From assembly GCA_023439185.1 (NCBI GenBank), contig JAEXOR010000052.1, positions 62,001-126,000 of the forward strand: a DNA stretch of 64,000 nucleotides. Direction: 5' to 3'. Below, one piece after another: positions 1 through 8,376 of the stretch. The DNA is from Bacillota bacterium (GTDB lineage: Bacteria; Bacillota; Desulfotomaculia; Desulfotomaculales; Desulfallaceae). The notes below the pieces were generated by a model. That model was not told the DNA's origin and did not search any database. It worked only from the letters and a program-made list of their open reading frames with translations. A program made the position numbers and the translations under genes. Positions within the stretch are counted from its first letter, which is position 1. Each line of letters begins with the position of its first letter.

Positions 1-785
1 AAGGTCGCCACCAGAGGCTCGACGAGTACGGCGATGGATGATGAAGTGGCCGTGGCCTTCTTTAGACCTGCGCCGAGAAGGGCGTAGGAAACTGCCGTCG
101 GGAACAGCCCCAGATAAAGTAGGATAAGCCAGCCCGCTAGCGGCAGGTGCTGTGGAATGCCGGCGAAGGGAAGGAGTAAAAGTGCCCCGGTACCAAAAGA
201 CATAGCCATAACCTGGCCGGGCGGGAGACTAGCCGTAAGTCTTTTTCCGGCTACTATGGTGGTGGCGTATGAAAGAGCTGCGGCAAGGGCGAGAAGATTG
301 CCGCAGAGGTAAGACGGAGTGAGTAGCGCCCCGACCCCGCGCAGCCCCAGGATTAATACCGTCCCCGGGAGTGCCAGTGCCAGGGCTGCCAGAATGCGGG
401 ATGTTAAACGTTCTTTCAGGAACACACGGGCTAAAAAAGCCACCAGCAGAGGACCGACGCAAATAGCCAGCAGGGTGGCCGTTGCGATTTGGGTACGGAT
501 TACCGCCTGAAAGAAAGATAGCTGGTAGCCGGCAACAGCAATACCGAAGATAAGAAAGCCGGTTAAGTGACTTCGATATGCCCGCAGGCCCGTTTGCCTT
601 GTTGTCAACCAGGATGCCGCAAATAAAAACGGTGCTCCGAAAAAGATACGCCAAACGCCAACGGTCAGTGGGTCAACGTCATACAGGTTATGGAGATAGG
701 TTGCGGCTGTTCCCGTGGTGCCGAAAAAAACTGCCGCCAGCACAATAAGCAGTAATCCAAACGCTGTTTCGCGGTTCACTTTCAT
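1..785 (-). CDS. EamA/DMT-family transporter, 3' end cut by window edge
   Basis: Translating the minus strand from the ATG at 783-785 gives an open frame of 261 codons running off the left edge. It starts MKVNRETAFGLLLIVLAAVF and is followed by about eight hydrophobic segments. The first half has the EamA pattern (FFGTTGTAATYL, then GVWRIFFGAP) and the second half has LFPTAVSYALLGAGLKKATA, as in the second EamA repeat. Such ten-helix proteins export amino acids or other metabolites; the substrate cannot be read from sequence. The AraC gene lies 71 bp upstream on the same strand with no obvious terminator between, so the regulator may control it. The C-terminal one or two helices are missing only because of the window border. 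Confidence 0.88.
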   Translation of the reverse strand, partial: MKVNRETAFGLLLIVLAAVFFGTTGTAATYLHNLYDVDPLTVGVWRIFFGAPFLFAASWLTTRQTGLRAYRSHLTGFLIFGIAVAGYQLSFFQAVIRTQIATATLLAICVGPLLVAFLARVFLKERLTSRILAALALALPGTVLILGLRGVGALLTPSYLCGNLLALAAALSYATTIVAGKRLTASLPPGQVMAMSFGTGALLLLPFAGIPQHLPLAGWLILLYLGLFPTAVSYALLGAGLKKATATSSSIAVLVEPLVAT

Positions 786-856
786 CTTCCTTTTAATAGT
801 AGGTTAACTGTATTATAATGAATAGTGAACTGCTTTATCTTTTCCTATTTTGGTTT

Positions 857-1600
857 TTATTTATCCGTTTTGTTTTCTCTATAGACTTTGGGGGACGTCC
901 CCAGATGTCTTTGGAACAGTCTGGTGAGCGAACTCTGCCGGTCGTATCCCACAAGCTGAGCGATCTGCAGAATTGATAAATTCGTATTTTGCAGGTATTC
1001 CCTGGCTTTGTTCAAGCGAATTTTGCGAATATAGGCGTTGGGGGTCATTTCGGTTTTCTTGTAAAACCATTTGCAGTAGTAAGAAGCTTCGAAATGCTCC
1101 AGGGAAGCAAGCTGGTCAATGGTGATTTTCTCATGATAATGCGCATGGATGTATTGGATGGAAACAGGGGTGGCTTCTTCCAATAAAAAACCGGCCGCAT
1201 AGTGGATGAGGCTTTCCAAAGCACTGCCGCGACGGGTTTTTTCAGTTCCTTCGTTTAACAGTAAGAACCGGATGGCCTTCCAACGCTCATCTAAAACCCG
1301 GTACATTTCTATATCCGCGCTGCCGATATCAGGCAACACGAAAAGAGGGATGTCCAATACCAGGAATTCATTTCTGCCGGTGGCGCGAAAAGTATGGTCG
1401 AAATTTGGCGGCAGAAAAAACAAATGCCGGTTATCCAGTGACAAATCGTGAATTTGGGTTCTGAAATGCAAGGCGCCTTCTATGGGCAGGATGAGTTGAG
1501 CATAAGGATGGCTGTGCGTATGATATTGTTTATTATAAGTTCTTCGCTCACATAAAACTTCCGTTAGCCTGCCACCCATAGGCAACTCTCCCCATCCCAT
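857..1600 (-). CDS. AraC-family regulator with N-terminal cupin domain
   Basis: This 247-aa protein has a cupin-type sensor (residues about 20-90, with HTHSHPYAQLILPIEG giving the usual His cluster) and a C-terminal double helix-turn-helix (about 145-240). The HTH holds TIDQLASLEHFEASYYCKWF and ILQIAQLVGYDRQSSLTRLF, then the family signature GTSPKVYRE. AraC proteins of this shape usually sense a small molecule and activate a neighbouring gene. Here the likely target is the EamA exporter immediately downstream on the same strand. The ATG at 1600 is preceded by a GGAAAG purine stretch. The inducer is unknown. Confidence 0.88.
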   Translation of the reverse strand: MGWGELPMGGRLTEVLCERRTYNKQYHTHSHPYAQLILPIEGALHFRTQIHDLSLDNRHLFFLPPNFDHTFRATGRNEFLVLDIPLFVLPDIGSADIEMYRVLDERWKAIRFLLLNEGTEKTRRGSALESLIHYAAGFLLEEATPVSIQYIHAHYHEKITIDQLASLEHFEASYYCKWFYKKTEMTPNAYIRKIRLNKAREYLQNTNLSILQIAQLVGYDRQSSLTRLFQRHLGTSPKVYRENKTDK

Positions 1601-1833
1601 TTTAATACCACTTTCCTATACCATTATAACAGGGGGTTCTTCCAGGCTCAAGGATCCTTACTGAATTGTCGCTCAAGCCGGGCGGCAGGAAGTATATCCA
1701 GGAATGTCGAATTATTATACCGTAGAACAGGTGATGCCGAAAAAATGCCCGGCATTTATTTTTGCACACGGGTTTGAAAAAGCGCGCAAGGGGGTAATGA
1801 CCAGGGCGCGCTTTCTTTGGGAGAGGATTTTAG
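1601..1833. promoter_or_regulatory. Divergent intergenic region with hairpin before the sigma gene
   Basis: This gap between the divergent AraC and sigma genes carries a hairpin at 1779-1814. Its arms AAAGCGCGC and GCGCGCTTT are perfect 9-mers separated by 18 nt and followed by CTTT. It ends five bases before the purine-rich ribosome site (GGGAGAGG, 1820-1827) of the sigma factor, so it may act as a leader terminator or attenuator. No convincing -35/-10 pair was found. Confidence 0.4.
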
Positions 1834-2457
1834 TTGCGTTATACCGACGAGGATTTGGTTATAAAAATAAAAAACGGGGACCAGGACGCCTTTGAGCAGC
1901 TGGTACACCGCTACGAGGGTAAAATATACAGCGTGGCCTACCGTTTTATGGGTAACCACGCCGATGCCGGGGACCTGGCCCAGGATACTTTTATCCGCAT
2001 GTACCAGGCGCTGCCCGGTTTTCGCGGCGACTCATCCTTTGCCACCTGGTTATACCGGATCGCCGCCAACGCCTGCCGGGATGAATTGCGCAAAAAGCAG
2101 AGAAGACGCAACGTCTCCATGGACGAGATGATTGAAGCGTCGCCGGCCAATATACCGACCGCCGCGAGTGAATACTCGCCCGAGGAAGCCGTCCAGCGGC
2201 AAGAAATCCGGCACCAGGTGCAGGAATGCCTGAACCGGTTATCCGACGACCACCGGTTAATCCTGGTGTTGAGAGAAATACAGGGCCTCAGTTATGAAGA
2301 GATCGCCGGCTTGCTCGACTGTTCTCTGGGCACCGTGAAATCACGCATCAGCAGGGCCAGAAATGCCCTGAAAGAGAGGCTCAAGGAGCAAGGGGAACTT
2401 TTAAACCCGGGTTGTCGTCATAACGAAAAAGGAGGGAAGCAAAATGCGCTGCCATGA
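1834..2457 (+). CDS. ECF-type RNA polymerase sigma factor
   Basis: This 207-aa sigma-70 family ECF factor has region 2 at about residues 10-90 (DQDAFEQLVHRYEGKIYSVA, then DLAQDTFIRMYQAL and FATWLYRIAANACRDELRK) and region 4 at about 125-190 (LILVLREIQGLSYEEIAGLL, then GTVKSRISRARNAL). It directs RNA polymerase to a small stress or envelope regulon. The start is the TTG at 1834, seven bases after GGGAGAGG. Its 3' end overlaps the anti-sigma gene by 14 bp, which implies translational coupling. The last about 20 residues extend past region 4 and are probably disordered. Confidence 0.93.
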   Translation: MRYTDEDLVIKIKNGDQDAFEQLVHRYEGKIYSVAYRFMGNHADAGDLAQDTFIRMYQALPGFRGDSSFATWLYRIAANACRDELRKKQRRRNVSMDEMIEASPANIPTAASEYSPEEAVQRQEIRHQVQECLNRLSDDHRLILVLREIQGLSYEEIAGLLDCSLGTVKSRISRARNALKERLKEQGELLNPGCRHNEKGGKQNALP

Positions 2458-3634
2458 AATTTGTGAAAACTTATCCGCATACATTGACGGCATGCTGGAG
2501 CAATCCGATGCTTCCCTGGTTGAGCGGCACCTGGAATCCTGTCCCGGCTGTAAATCGGAGTATGACGATTTGCTGGTTACGGTGGAACTGATCAGGGGTT
2601 TGCCCGAAGTTAAACCGCCGCCCGGCTTCCGGGATGAATTAAAAGAACGTATGATCACCGGCGGATTTATTGAAAGCGCTCCCAAGCCGGTGTCCCGAAG
2701 GTTGTTTGCGGGCCGCTGGGTTGGTATGGTGGCCGCGGCGGCCGTAATATTCATTACCGTCGGCGTTACCGCGCTCTGGTACGAAGACCGGGGAATGCAG
2801 TTGGTCCCTGAATTAAAGGAGCAGATGGCGGGGGAAACGGAACCGGGGCAAAGTGAAGTTGCTACCGGGGACGCCGGGGCCGGCGGGAGCAGTGAGCAGG
2901 CTGAAGACATGATGGCACTGAGAGTCGCGGATAACGCCGGTGATTTACGCGAGGAATCCGCTTCTTCAACTCCCGGACCTGAATCGGATACCAATTCCGG
3001 GGTGCGGGAAACACAGGAAAAACAGGCAGCGCCCGCCGCTGAACTGTTTAAATCGCCTGCCGGCGCTGCCCGGGATGAGGGTATGGTCCCGCAGGATTCG
3101 GGAAATATAGAAAATAATCTTATGTTCACCGCTATCACCGATGAAGCACAGGCGGCCCGGAGTGCAGCCCCGCTGGGTATGGGCGATGGGCCGGGCCAGG
3201 TGGCCGAATACAGTTTAACATTACAGGTTGACGATAAACGGAAAACAATGGACCTGGTCGGCGGCGTAGCGGCAAAACATGACGGTTTTGCCGAAGCGCT
3301 ACGGGACAATGCCAATCATATGCTGATCACGGTTCCGTTTTACAATGCTCAAACGCTGGTGGAAGAAGTGGGGCAACTGGGTACCGTAACCGACCGGCAG
3401 TCCGAACAAAAAGACATGAGTACGGAAATTAAAGAGCTGGAAAAAAATATTAGTGAGTTTAAAGCTCGTGAACAAAATTTAGCGGAGAAAATCAAGTCAA
3501 ACCAAGCGGACCAAACAACGGCAAATGAATTGGCTGCGGTGCGGGAGCAAATTGCCGGTCTGCAGGCCCAATTGACCGCCATAAACACGAGCGTCATTAT
3601 GAACAAGGTGGAAGTGAACTTTATTGAACGTTAG
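2444..3634 (+). CDS. Membrane anti-sigma factor with zinc-finger head and DUF4349-type tail
   Basis: This 396-aa protein begins with a putative zinc-binding anti-sigma domain: MRCHEICENLSAYIDG, then HLESCPGCKSEY, giving the H-x3-C-x2-C pattern near residues 30-36. One transmembrane helix follows at about 90-112 (WVGMVAAAAVIFITVGVTAL). Next comes a low-complexity, acidic Gly/Ala/Pro/Glu-rich linker, then an extracytoplasmic C-terminal region from about 255 with a predicted coiled coil (KELEKNISEFKAREQNLAEK) like DUF4349. The cytoplasmic head would hold the co-encoded sigma factor and the outer domain would sense the signal. The 14-bp overlap with the sigma gene supports the pairing. The sensed signal is unknown. 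Confidence 0.85.
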   Translation: MRCHEICENLSAYIDGMLEQSDASLVERHLESCPGCKSEYDDLLVTVELIRGLPEVKPPPGFRDELKERMITGGFIESAPKPVSRRLFAGRWVGMVAAAAVIFITVGVTALWYEDRGMQLVPELKEQMAGETEPGQSEVATGDAGAGGSSEQAEDMMALRVADNAGDLREESASSTPGPESDTNSGVRETQEKQAAPAAELFKSPAGAARDEGMVPQDSGNIENNLMFTAITDEAQAARSAAPLGMGDGPGQVAEYSLTLQVDDKRKTMDLVGGVAAKHDGFAEALRDNANHMLITVPFYNAQTLVEEVGQLGTVTDRQSEQKDMSTEIKELEKNISEFKAREQNLAEKIKSNQADQTTANELAAVREQIAGLQAQLTAINTSVIMNKVEVNFIER

Positions 3635-3653
3635 GTAATTGAGAAAATTTACT

Positions 3654-3682
3654 GCAAAACCCCGGGTTACTCCGGGGTTTGC
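3654..3682 (+). terminator. Possible terminator after the anti-sigma gene
   Basis: AAACCCCGG and CCGGGGTTT form a 9-bp stem about 20 bp after the stop codon, extended by a GC pair across a bulged A. There is no long T-run, so termination efficiency is uncertain. Confidence 0.45.
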
Positions 3683-3767
3683 CCTTGCTTCGCCGGTAAA
3701 TAGCGGGTAAAATAAGGGGTGAATTCTGTTGCCGAAGTTGAACAACAAGAAGGGAGGTCGGAATACT

Positions 3768-3989
3768 GTGCGTGAAAAGGTGCAAGCTGCTTTGGAACAA
3801 GTGCGTCCCGCTTTGCAGCGTGACGGCGGTGACGTTGAATTGGTGGACGTGACCAACGACGGTATTGTCAAGGTTAAGTTGACCGGAGCCTGCGGTGGTT
3901 GCCCGATGTCCACCTACACCCTTAAACAGGGTATTGAGCGGACTATCAAGCAAGCGGTTCCCGAAGTGAAAGAAGTTATGCAGGTGTGA
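3768..3989 (+). CDS. NifU C-terminal-domain iron-sulfur scaffold protein
   Basis: This small (73 aa) stand-alone NifU C-terminal domain is an Nfu-type carrier that binds a 4Fe-4S cluster between two subunits. The diagnostic motif GACGGCPMS supplies Cys42 and Cys45 (CxxC). RPALQRDGGDVELVDV is the conserved N-terminal part. The GTG at 3768 is chosen because AGGGAGG ends ten bases upstream; an in-frame TTG at 3729 would add 13 poorly conserved Lys/Asn-rich residues and lacks a good ribosome site. The gene is flanked by hairpins on both sides and looks monocistronic. It probably delivers Fe-S clusters to apo-proteins in an anaerobe rich in such enzymes. Confidence 0.9.
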   Translation: MREKVQAALEQVRPALQRDGGDVELVDVTNDGIVKVKLTGACGGCPMSTYTLKQGIERTIKQAVPEVKEVMQV

Positions 3990-4029
3990 GTTCCGGCAAC
4001 CCGGTTACTGACAAGCAATGAAGCAGTGT

Positions 4030-4067
4030 AAGGCGCGTATCAGGTTAACGGATATAACGCGCCTTTT
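4030..4067 (+). terminator. Rho-independent terminator after the NifU-like gene
   Basis: A 9-bp stem (AAGGCGCGT / ACGCGCCTT) with an 18-nt loop is followed by TTTTCGCTTTT. Its position also argues that the nitrilase gene starts after it, at 4090, rather than at the upstream in-frame ATG at 4018. Confidence 0.75.
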
Positions 4068-4089
4068 CGCTTTTAAAAGGAGTGAACCG

Positions 4090-4935
4090 GTGAGCATGAA
4101 GAGCGAGAAGTATAACCTGGCTGTGTGCCAGCTCAAGGTATCGGAGGATAAAGCGGACAATATCGCCCGGGCGGAGAAAATGGTCCGGGAAGCGGCGGCC
4201 ATGGGCGCCCGGGTGGTGGCGCTGCCCGAGATGTTTAATGCTCCCTACCAGACGGCCCTTTTCCCTGCTTACGCCGAGTCGTACCCCGGGGGCGAGACGG
4301 TGCGCATGCTGGCCCGGACGGCAAAGGAGACGGGTATTATCCTGGTGGGAGGCTCCATACCGGAACGGGACGGGGACACCGTATACAACACTTCCTTTAT
4401 ATTTGGTCCCCATGGCCGACTGCTGGGCAGGCACCGCAAGGTGCACCTTTTTGACGTGGATCTGCCTGGGTTGAGCATCAGGGAATCCAGCACCCTCGGT
4501 CCGGGAGAGGGTTACACTGTTATTGACGCCGGTTTCGGGAAACTGGGGGTTTGCGTCTGTTACGATGTGCGTTTTCCCGAACTGGCCCGCCTGATGACCC
4601 TGACGGGAGCCCAGGTGATGGTGGCGCCGGGCGCATTTAACATGGTCACCGGCCCGGCGCACTGGGAACTGACCATGCGGGCCCGGGCGGTGGATAATCA
4701 ATTTTACGTGGCCGCCATATCGCCGGCCCGGAATGAAAGCGACAAGTACGTGGCCTACGGCCACTCCATGATTGTTGATCCCTGGGGCGAGGTGGTTCGG
4801 GCCGCGGGTACCGGTGAGGAAATAATTATGTCCGCCATTGATCCGGCCAGAATTGACGAGGTGAAGGCCAGGCTGCCCCTGCTGCCCCACAGGCGCACCG
4901 ATTTGTATGAACTGGTGTGGAAAAAAGATAAGTAA
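4090..4935 (+). CDS. Carbon-nitrogen hydrolase, omega-amidase/Nit2-like
   Basis: This 281-aa nitrilase-superfamily hydrolase has its full catalytic triad visible: Glu47 in ALPEMFNAPYQ, Lys117 in GRHRKVHLFD and Cys157 in CYDVRFPELA. The RFPE after the cysteine and the PEMFN around the glutamate point to the Nit2/omega-amidase branch. That branch removes the amide from alpha-ketoglutaramate or alpha-ketosuccinamate and so repairs side products of glutamine transaminases. The GTG at 4090 follows AAAAGGAG by seven bases. The ychF gene begins 26 bp later and may be cotranscribed. Substrate is inferred from family resemblance only. Confidence 0.9.
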   Translation: MSMKSEKYNLAVCQLKVSEDKADNIARAEKMVREAAAMGARVVALPEMFNAPYQTALFPAYAESYPGGETVRMLARTAKETGIILVGGSIPERDGDTVYNTSFIFGPHGRLLGRHRKVHLFDVDLPGLSIRESSTLGPGEGYTVIDAGFGKLGVCVCYDVRFPELARLMTLTGAQVMVAPGAFNMVTGPAHWELTMRARAVDNQFYVAAISPARNESDKYVAYGHSMIVDPWGEVVRAAGTGEEIIMSAIDPARIDEVKARLPLLPHRRTDLYELVWKKDK

Positions 4936-4961
4936 CACTGGATACGGAGGTTATTGTAAAA

Positions 4962-6053
4962 TTGCTGACCTGCGGAATAGTTGGCCTGCCCATGACAGGC
5001 AAAACGACTTTTTTCAACCTGGTGACGGGCTCGGAACAGGAAACGTCAAATTTTTTAACCGGCAAAACGGAAATCAACACGGCCATGGCCAGGGTTCCCG
5101 ACGCCAGGATCGATTTCCTCTCCGGGTTGTATAAACCCAGAAAAACCATCTATGCCCAGATCCAGTTCAGTGATGTGCCCGGCCTGGTGCGGGGCGCCAG
5201 TCAGGGCAAGGGCGTGGGTAACCGTTTTCTAGACGGTATCCGCGATGCCGATCTACTGGTGCACCTGGTGCGGGCCTTCGCCAACCCGGACGTGCCCCAC
5301 GTGGACGGCAGCGTGGACCCGGTGCGGGATCTGGAAACGGTAAACCTGGAACTGCTGCTGGCGGACATGGACCTGGTGGAGAAAAGGATCAAGCGCATTG
5401 AGGAAGGGAAAAAGATTAAAAAGGAGCAGGCCGACGAAATGGCGGTGCTGCGCAAGTGTCTGGTGGCGCTGGAGAATGAAATCAGTGTGCATAAGGCGGA
5501 TTTGTCCGATGACGAGCGGGCGCTGTTGGTTAATTACAGCTTTCTTACCGACAAGCCCGTGATTCTGGTGGTTAATATAGACGAGGAGCAACTGCGGGCC
5601 GGTGACTACCCCGGGCGGGATCAAATACGGGAGTTTGCTTCATCCAAGGGGGTTATCCTGCTGGAGATAAGCGGCCAGATTGAAATGGAAATCAGCCGCC
5701 TGCCCGGTGAGGACAGGGAGATATTTATGGAAGACCTTGGTCTGGCCGAATCCGGTATAGACAAACTAGCCCGGGCGGCTTACGAAACCCTTGGTTTAAT
5801 CTCCTTTTTCACCGTGGGTGAGGACGAAGTGCGGGCCTGGACCATCCAGGCCGGGTTGGACGCCAGGAGCGCCGCCGGTAAAATTCATTCCGACCTGGAG
5901 CGCGGCTTTATCCGGGCCGAGGTAACGGCCTACTCTGACCTGGCGGGGGCGGGCAGTATGAGCAAGGTCAAGGAAAAGGGACAGGCCCGGCTGGAGGGTA
6001 AGGATTACATCGTTAAAGACGGGGATATCATGAATATCAGGTTTAACGTTTAA
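4962..6053 (+). CDS. ychF: YchF/Obg-like nucleotide-binding translation-associated protein
   Basis: This 363-aa member of the YchF (DUF933) family binds ATP in preference to GTP and associates with the ribosome. The P-loop is GLPMTGKTT, where most YchF proteins have GLPNVGKST. Switch II is FSDVPGLVRGAS and the nucleotide-base motif is NIDE (VVNIDEEQL), the atypical G4 that distinguishes YchF. A helical domain follows, then the C-terminal TGS-like DUF933 region ending DYIVKDGDIMNIRFNV. The TTG at 4962 lies 11 bases after ACGGAGG. The P-loop variation is the only departure noticed; a diverged paralogue is possible. Confidence 0.9.
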   Translation: MLTCGIVGLPMTGKTTFFNLVTGSEQETSNFLTGKTEINTAMARVPDARIDFLSGLYKPRKTIYAQIQFSDVPGLVRGASQGKGVGNRFLDGIRDADLLVHLVRAFANPDVPHVDGSVDPVRDLETVNLELLLADMDLVEKRIKRIEEGKKIKKEQADEMAVLRKCLVALENEISVHKADLSDDERALLVNYSFLTDKPVILVVNIDEEQLRAGDYPGRDQIREFASSKGVILLEISGQIEMEISRLPGEDREIFMEDLGLAESGIDKLARAAYETLGLISFFTVGEDEVRAWTIQAGLDARSAAGKIHSDLERGFIRAEVTAYSDLAGAGSMSKVKEKGQARLEGKDYIVKDGDIMNIRFNV

Positions 6054-6073
6054 CTTCAGCGGAGATTGCGGAT

Positions 6074-6095
6074 GTAGGGGCGCCCCTACTTTTTT
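6074..6095 (+). terminator. Palindromic terminator after ychF, also a repeat-family member
   Basis: GTAGGGGCGCCCCTAC (6074-6089) is a perfect 16-bp palindrome followed by a run of T, a plausible intrinsic terminator. The same core recurs at 45337, 54934 and 61999. Just downstream, 6105-6125 reads ACGGAGGAACCGTCCCCC, a further small inverted fragment resembling intergenic repeats of related genomes. Confidence 0.65.
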
Positions 6096-6190
6096 ATACA
6101 GGGAGTACGGAGGAACCGTCCCCCTGTTTTTTTTGCGCCATAGGCCGTTTTTCCTAAGCCGGCGGGATGGTATTTGTACCTTTAGGCCTA

Positions 6191-6220
6191 TTGACCGTTC
6201 AAACGGCCTGCCGTTATATT
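6191..6220 (+). promoter_or_regulatory. Candidate promoter of the Tad pilus locus
   Basis: TTGACC (6191-6196) and TATATT (6215-6220) are separated by 18 bp and lie about 65 bp before the first pilus gene. The small palindrome CCGTTCAAACGG (6195-6206) overlaps the -35 box and could be an operator. Confidence 0.55.
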
Positions 6221-6283
6221 TGGTTTAATCTGCGGGGCAGCGCCGGCGCGGATGAGATTCAGATGAAGGTAAGGTGATTGTAT

Positions 6284-6769
6284 GTGAAGCAAAAGATGAA
6301 TCTCCGGAAGAACGAAAAAGGTCAGGCCATGGTAGAATTCGCCCTTGTCGTACCGATTGTGCTGCTGCTGCTCCTGGGCATTATTGAATTCGGCTGGCTG
6401 TTCAACGGCCAAATCACCATGACCAGCGCCGCCGGGGTGGGGGCCCGCATGGCGGCGCTGCCCGACAACAGCGAAAAGTTTTTGACCATTGATAAGGATG
6501 AGGCGATCAAGCAGGCCATTGAAGATAATGTGGAAGGCCTGTCGGGTTTTAAGTATCTTACGCCGGATTCCGGCAAGTACTACTCCGGCAAAGCTGCATT
6601 GGAGGGAGCGGGACTGACCCCCTCGGAAGCCTCCGCAGCAGTGGTGGAAGATGCCGGCAAGGGGACGGTGACGGTTTACATCCGAGGTAATTTCAAACCC
6701 CTCATCGGCCTGTTTGTGGGTCCCAACAAGGATCTGTGGGGTCAAAGCACCATGAACAAAGAGTTATAG
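6284..6769 (+). CDS. TadE-family minor pseudopilin
   Basis: This 161-aa TadE-like protein carries a type IV prepilin-like N-terminus: NEKGQAMVEFALV, where Gly(-1) is followed by Gln and Glu stands at +5. A hydrophobic segment, PIVLLLLLGIIEFGWLF, comes next. The rest is an exported domain. TadE proteins are processed by the Tad prepilin peptidase and are needed for Flp pilus assembly. The GTG at 6284 is preferred because AAGGTG lies seven bases upstream; a TTG at 6278 would sit on the ribosome site. It is the first gene of the pilus locus. Confidence 0.85.
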   Translation: MKQKMNLRKNEKGQAMVEFALVVPIVLLLLLGIIEFGWLFNGQITMTSAAGVGARMAALPDNSEKFLTIDKDEAIKQAIEDNVEGLSGFKYLTPDSGKYYSGKAALEGAGLTPSEASAAVVEDAGKGTVTVYIRGNFKPLIGLFVGPNKDLWGQSTMNKEL

Positions 6770-6803
6770 CGCCGGTACTAAATGGTAAAGGAGCGTGAAA
6801 AGG

Positions 6804-7931
6804 GTGATTAAAGGATTTAACCTGAGGGATGAGAAGGGCTCGATTATTATTCTGGTGGCCATCATGCTGGTTGTTTTATTTGGCTTTGCGGCTGTTTCCG
6901 TAGACACGGCCGCTTTGGCGTCGGAAAAACGGAAAATGAGTGTGGCCGCCGACGCGGCTGCGCTGGCGGCGGCCAAAGAACTGCCCAACAATCCCAATAA
7001 TATCGCGCCGGTAAAACAAAAAGCCCTCAATTTTTTGGCGGAAAACTACGGCTACAGCCCCGGTGACGTTGAAGTTGAAGTGGATCAAAATAAAAACACG
7101 GTTAAAGTGAGCCTGAAAAAGCCGGCCGATACTTTCTTCGCTTCCGTTCTCGACCGGGATCTGGCCACTGTGGATGTGGCTGCTTCTGCCAAAGCGGAGG
7201 CGGTGCGGGGAATGGGCGTCCCGCACGTTTATTCGGAAAACGATATTGATTTCAAGGGCACGGTGGCTTTTTACGATTTTGACAACGGCGACATGGACTT
7301 ACATTCCAACAAATCGATTAGGGTTAGCGGAGAACTCACCCGGTTTATACCGGGTATTGGCAGCAGTCAGGTTAAACTCCACGCCCGCGCTGTGGGAACA
7401 ATCAACTGTAGTACCAATTATGAATGGGTTACCTGGTATGCGGGAGTCAATCCGCGTGATTTTCCCTTTGAAAGTTTCGAGAAGGCCAAACAAACCCTCA
7501 TTAATTATGATGCCGATAAAAAAGAGCATATTGACGGCAATTATACAATAAAAAGCGGGGATAGGGTCGATTGGAGCAATAAAGTGGTATTTATTGACGG
7601 CGATCTTAAGCTTGAGGATGCCAAGAAATCCGGGAGTACCATAACTCGCACGGAGATTAAGGAAGTTATCGTCGGGGGCGAAACTCAGACATACCCACTG
7701 GTGTTCATCAACGGCAACCTGACCATGGGCAAGGGGGCGTGGATCTACGGTACCGTAATCGTATTTGGTGATATTAACTTTGCATCGGTTGATGTACAAA
7801 AGAATGATTATAATTATATCAGGGGCACCGTGGCTGCCGAAAACCTCAACTTTAGAAATAATACCTGGGTGAAGATCTGCAAATATAAAACGGAACTGGA
7901 CAAGGTGACCAGGGTCAGACTGATTGAATAG
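6804..7931 (+). CDS. TadG-like pilus-associated protein with beta-rich C-terminal domain
   Basis: This 375-aa protein begins with the TadG/TadE-like signature: NLRDEKGSIIILVAIMLVVL followed by VSVDTAALASEKRKMSVAADAAALAAAKEL, typical of putative Flp pilus-assembly TadG proteins. The Glu at +5 of true prepilins is absent. The large C-terminal part has successive short strands ending in Gly turns (GDLKLEDA, NGNLTMGKGAWIYGTVIVFG), suggesting a beta-solenoid surface domain. The GTG at 6804 is ten bases after AAAGGAG; a GTG at 6795 is too close to it. A terminator follows, so the major pilin genes are probably transcribed separately. Confidence 0.72.
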   Translation: MIKGFNLRDEKGSIIILVAIMLVVLFGFAAVSVDTAALASEKRKMSVAADAAALAAAKELPNNPNNIAPVKQKALNFLAENYGYSPGDVEVEVDQNKNTVKVSLKKPADTFFASVLDRDLATVDVAASAKAEAVRGMGVPHVYSENDIDFKGTVAFYDFDNGDMDLHSNKSIRVSGELTRFIPGIGSSQVKLHARAVGTINCSTNYEWVTWYAGVNPRDFPFESFEKAKQTLINYDADKKEHIDGNYTIKSGDRVDWSNKVVFIDGDLKLEDAKKSGSTITRTEIKEVIVGGETQTYPLVFINGNLTMGKGAWIYGTVIVFGDINFASVDVQKNDYNYIRGTVAAENLNFRNNTWVKICKYKTELDKVTRVRLIE

Positions 7932-7977
7932 ATAGATGTGATTGTATAGACAGATAGCGGTTGACATACTTTTGTAT

Positions 7978-8018
7978 AAAGCCGGGCGGCTCAATGCCGC
8001 CACTCGGGCTTTTTTTTT
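7978..8018 (+). terminator. Terminator between the TadG-like gene and the Flp pilins
   Basis: GGCGGC / GCCGCC with loop TCAAT is extended by AGCC / GGCT across an internal loop and followed by nine T. This separates the minor pilin genes from the Flp genes. Confidence 0.8.
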
Positions 8019-8186
8019 GCTCTCCGGCCGGGTCGTCGGTGCGGGACGATGGGGAATTGGGTCCGGGAATATGGTCCCGGATCGGAATAAGACTGCCATG
8101 CCTTGATTTTTGAGACTGGCGGTTCATGTAAGCAATGATCGAAAAGAGTAAAATAAAATCACAAAATACATAAGGAGGTAATGGTA

Positions 8187-8366
8187 ATGACTTTAGTAAG
8201 CAGGTTGTGGAAGGAAGAAAGCGGACAGGGCATGGCGGAGTATGGCTTGATCTTAGCGTTGATTTCAGTTGTTTGCCTGGTTGTGCTTGGAACTATAGGG
8301 ACCAATCTAGTAAATAGATTTCAAGAGGTTGCTGATGAGCTAGAGCCAAAGACGACAACACCGTAA
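8187..8366 (+). CDS. Flp-family type IVb pilin (major pilin candidate)
   Basis: This 59-aa prepilin has short leader MTLVSRLWKEESG and the class IVb cleavage site G|QGMAEY, with Glu at +5 and Tyr at +6. One hydrophobic helix follows (LILALISVVCLVVLGTIG) and a short charged tail. It should be cut by the A24 peptidase encoded 240 bp downstream and polymerised by TadA/TadB/TadC into Flp pili for adhesion. AAGGAGG lies eight bases before the ATG at 8187; the ATG at 8181 is too close. The strong ribosome site and preceding terminator suggest independent, high expression. Confidence 0.9.
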   Translation: MTLVSRLWKEESGQGMAEYGLILALISVVCLVVLGTIGTNLVNRFQEVADELEPKTTTP

Positions 8367-8376
8367 TAAACAGATA

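Noticed and set aside
229..654. 141-codon minus-strand frame in the left-edge transporter
   Set aside because: Pro/Ser/Arg-rich out-of-frame translation; the correct minus frame gives a clear EamA transporter.
1704..1895. 63-codon open frame overlapping the sigma gene start
   Set aside because: It runs through the hairpin and ribosome site of the sigma gene in another frame and has no recognisable protein character.
2401..3315. 304-codon minus-strand frame opposite the anti-sigma gene
   Set aside because: Low-complexity Ser/Pro/Ala-rich antisense frame typical of high-GC coding DNA; the plus-strand anti-sigma has a zinc finger and membrane helix.
4018..4089. Earlier ATG start for the nitrilase gene
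   Set aside because: The extension lies across a terminator hairpin (4030-4067) and a good ribosome site precedes the GTG at 4090.
4045..4938. 297-codon minus-strand frame opposite the nitrilase gene
   Set aside because: His/Gly-rich antisense frame; the plus-strand product has a complete catalytic triad.
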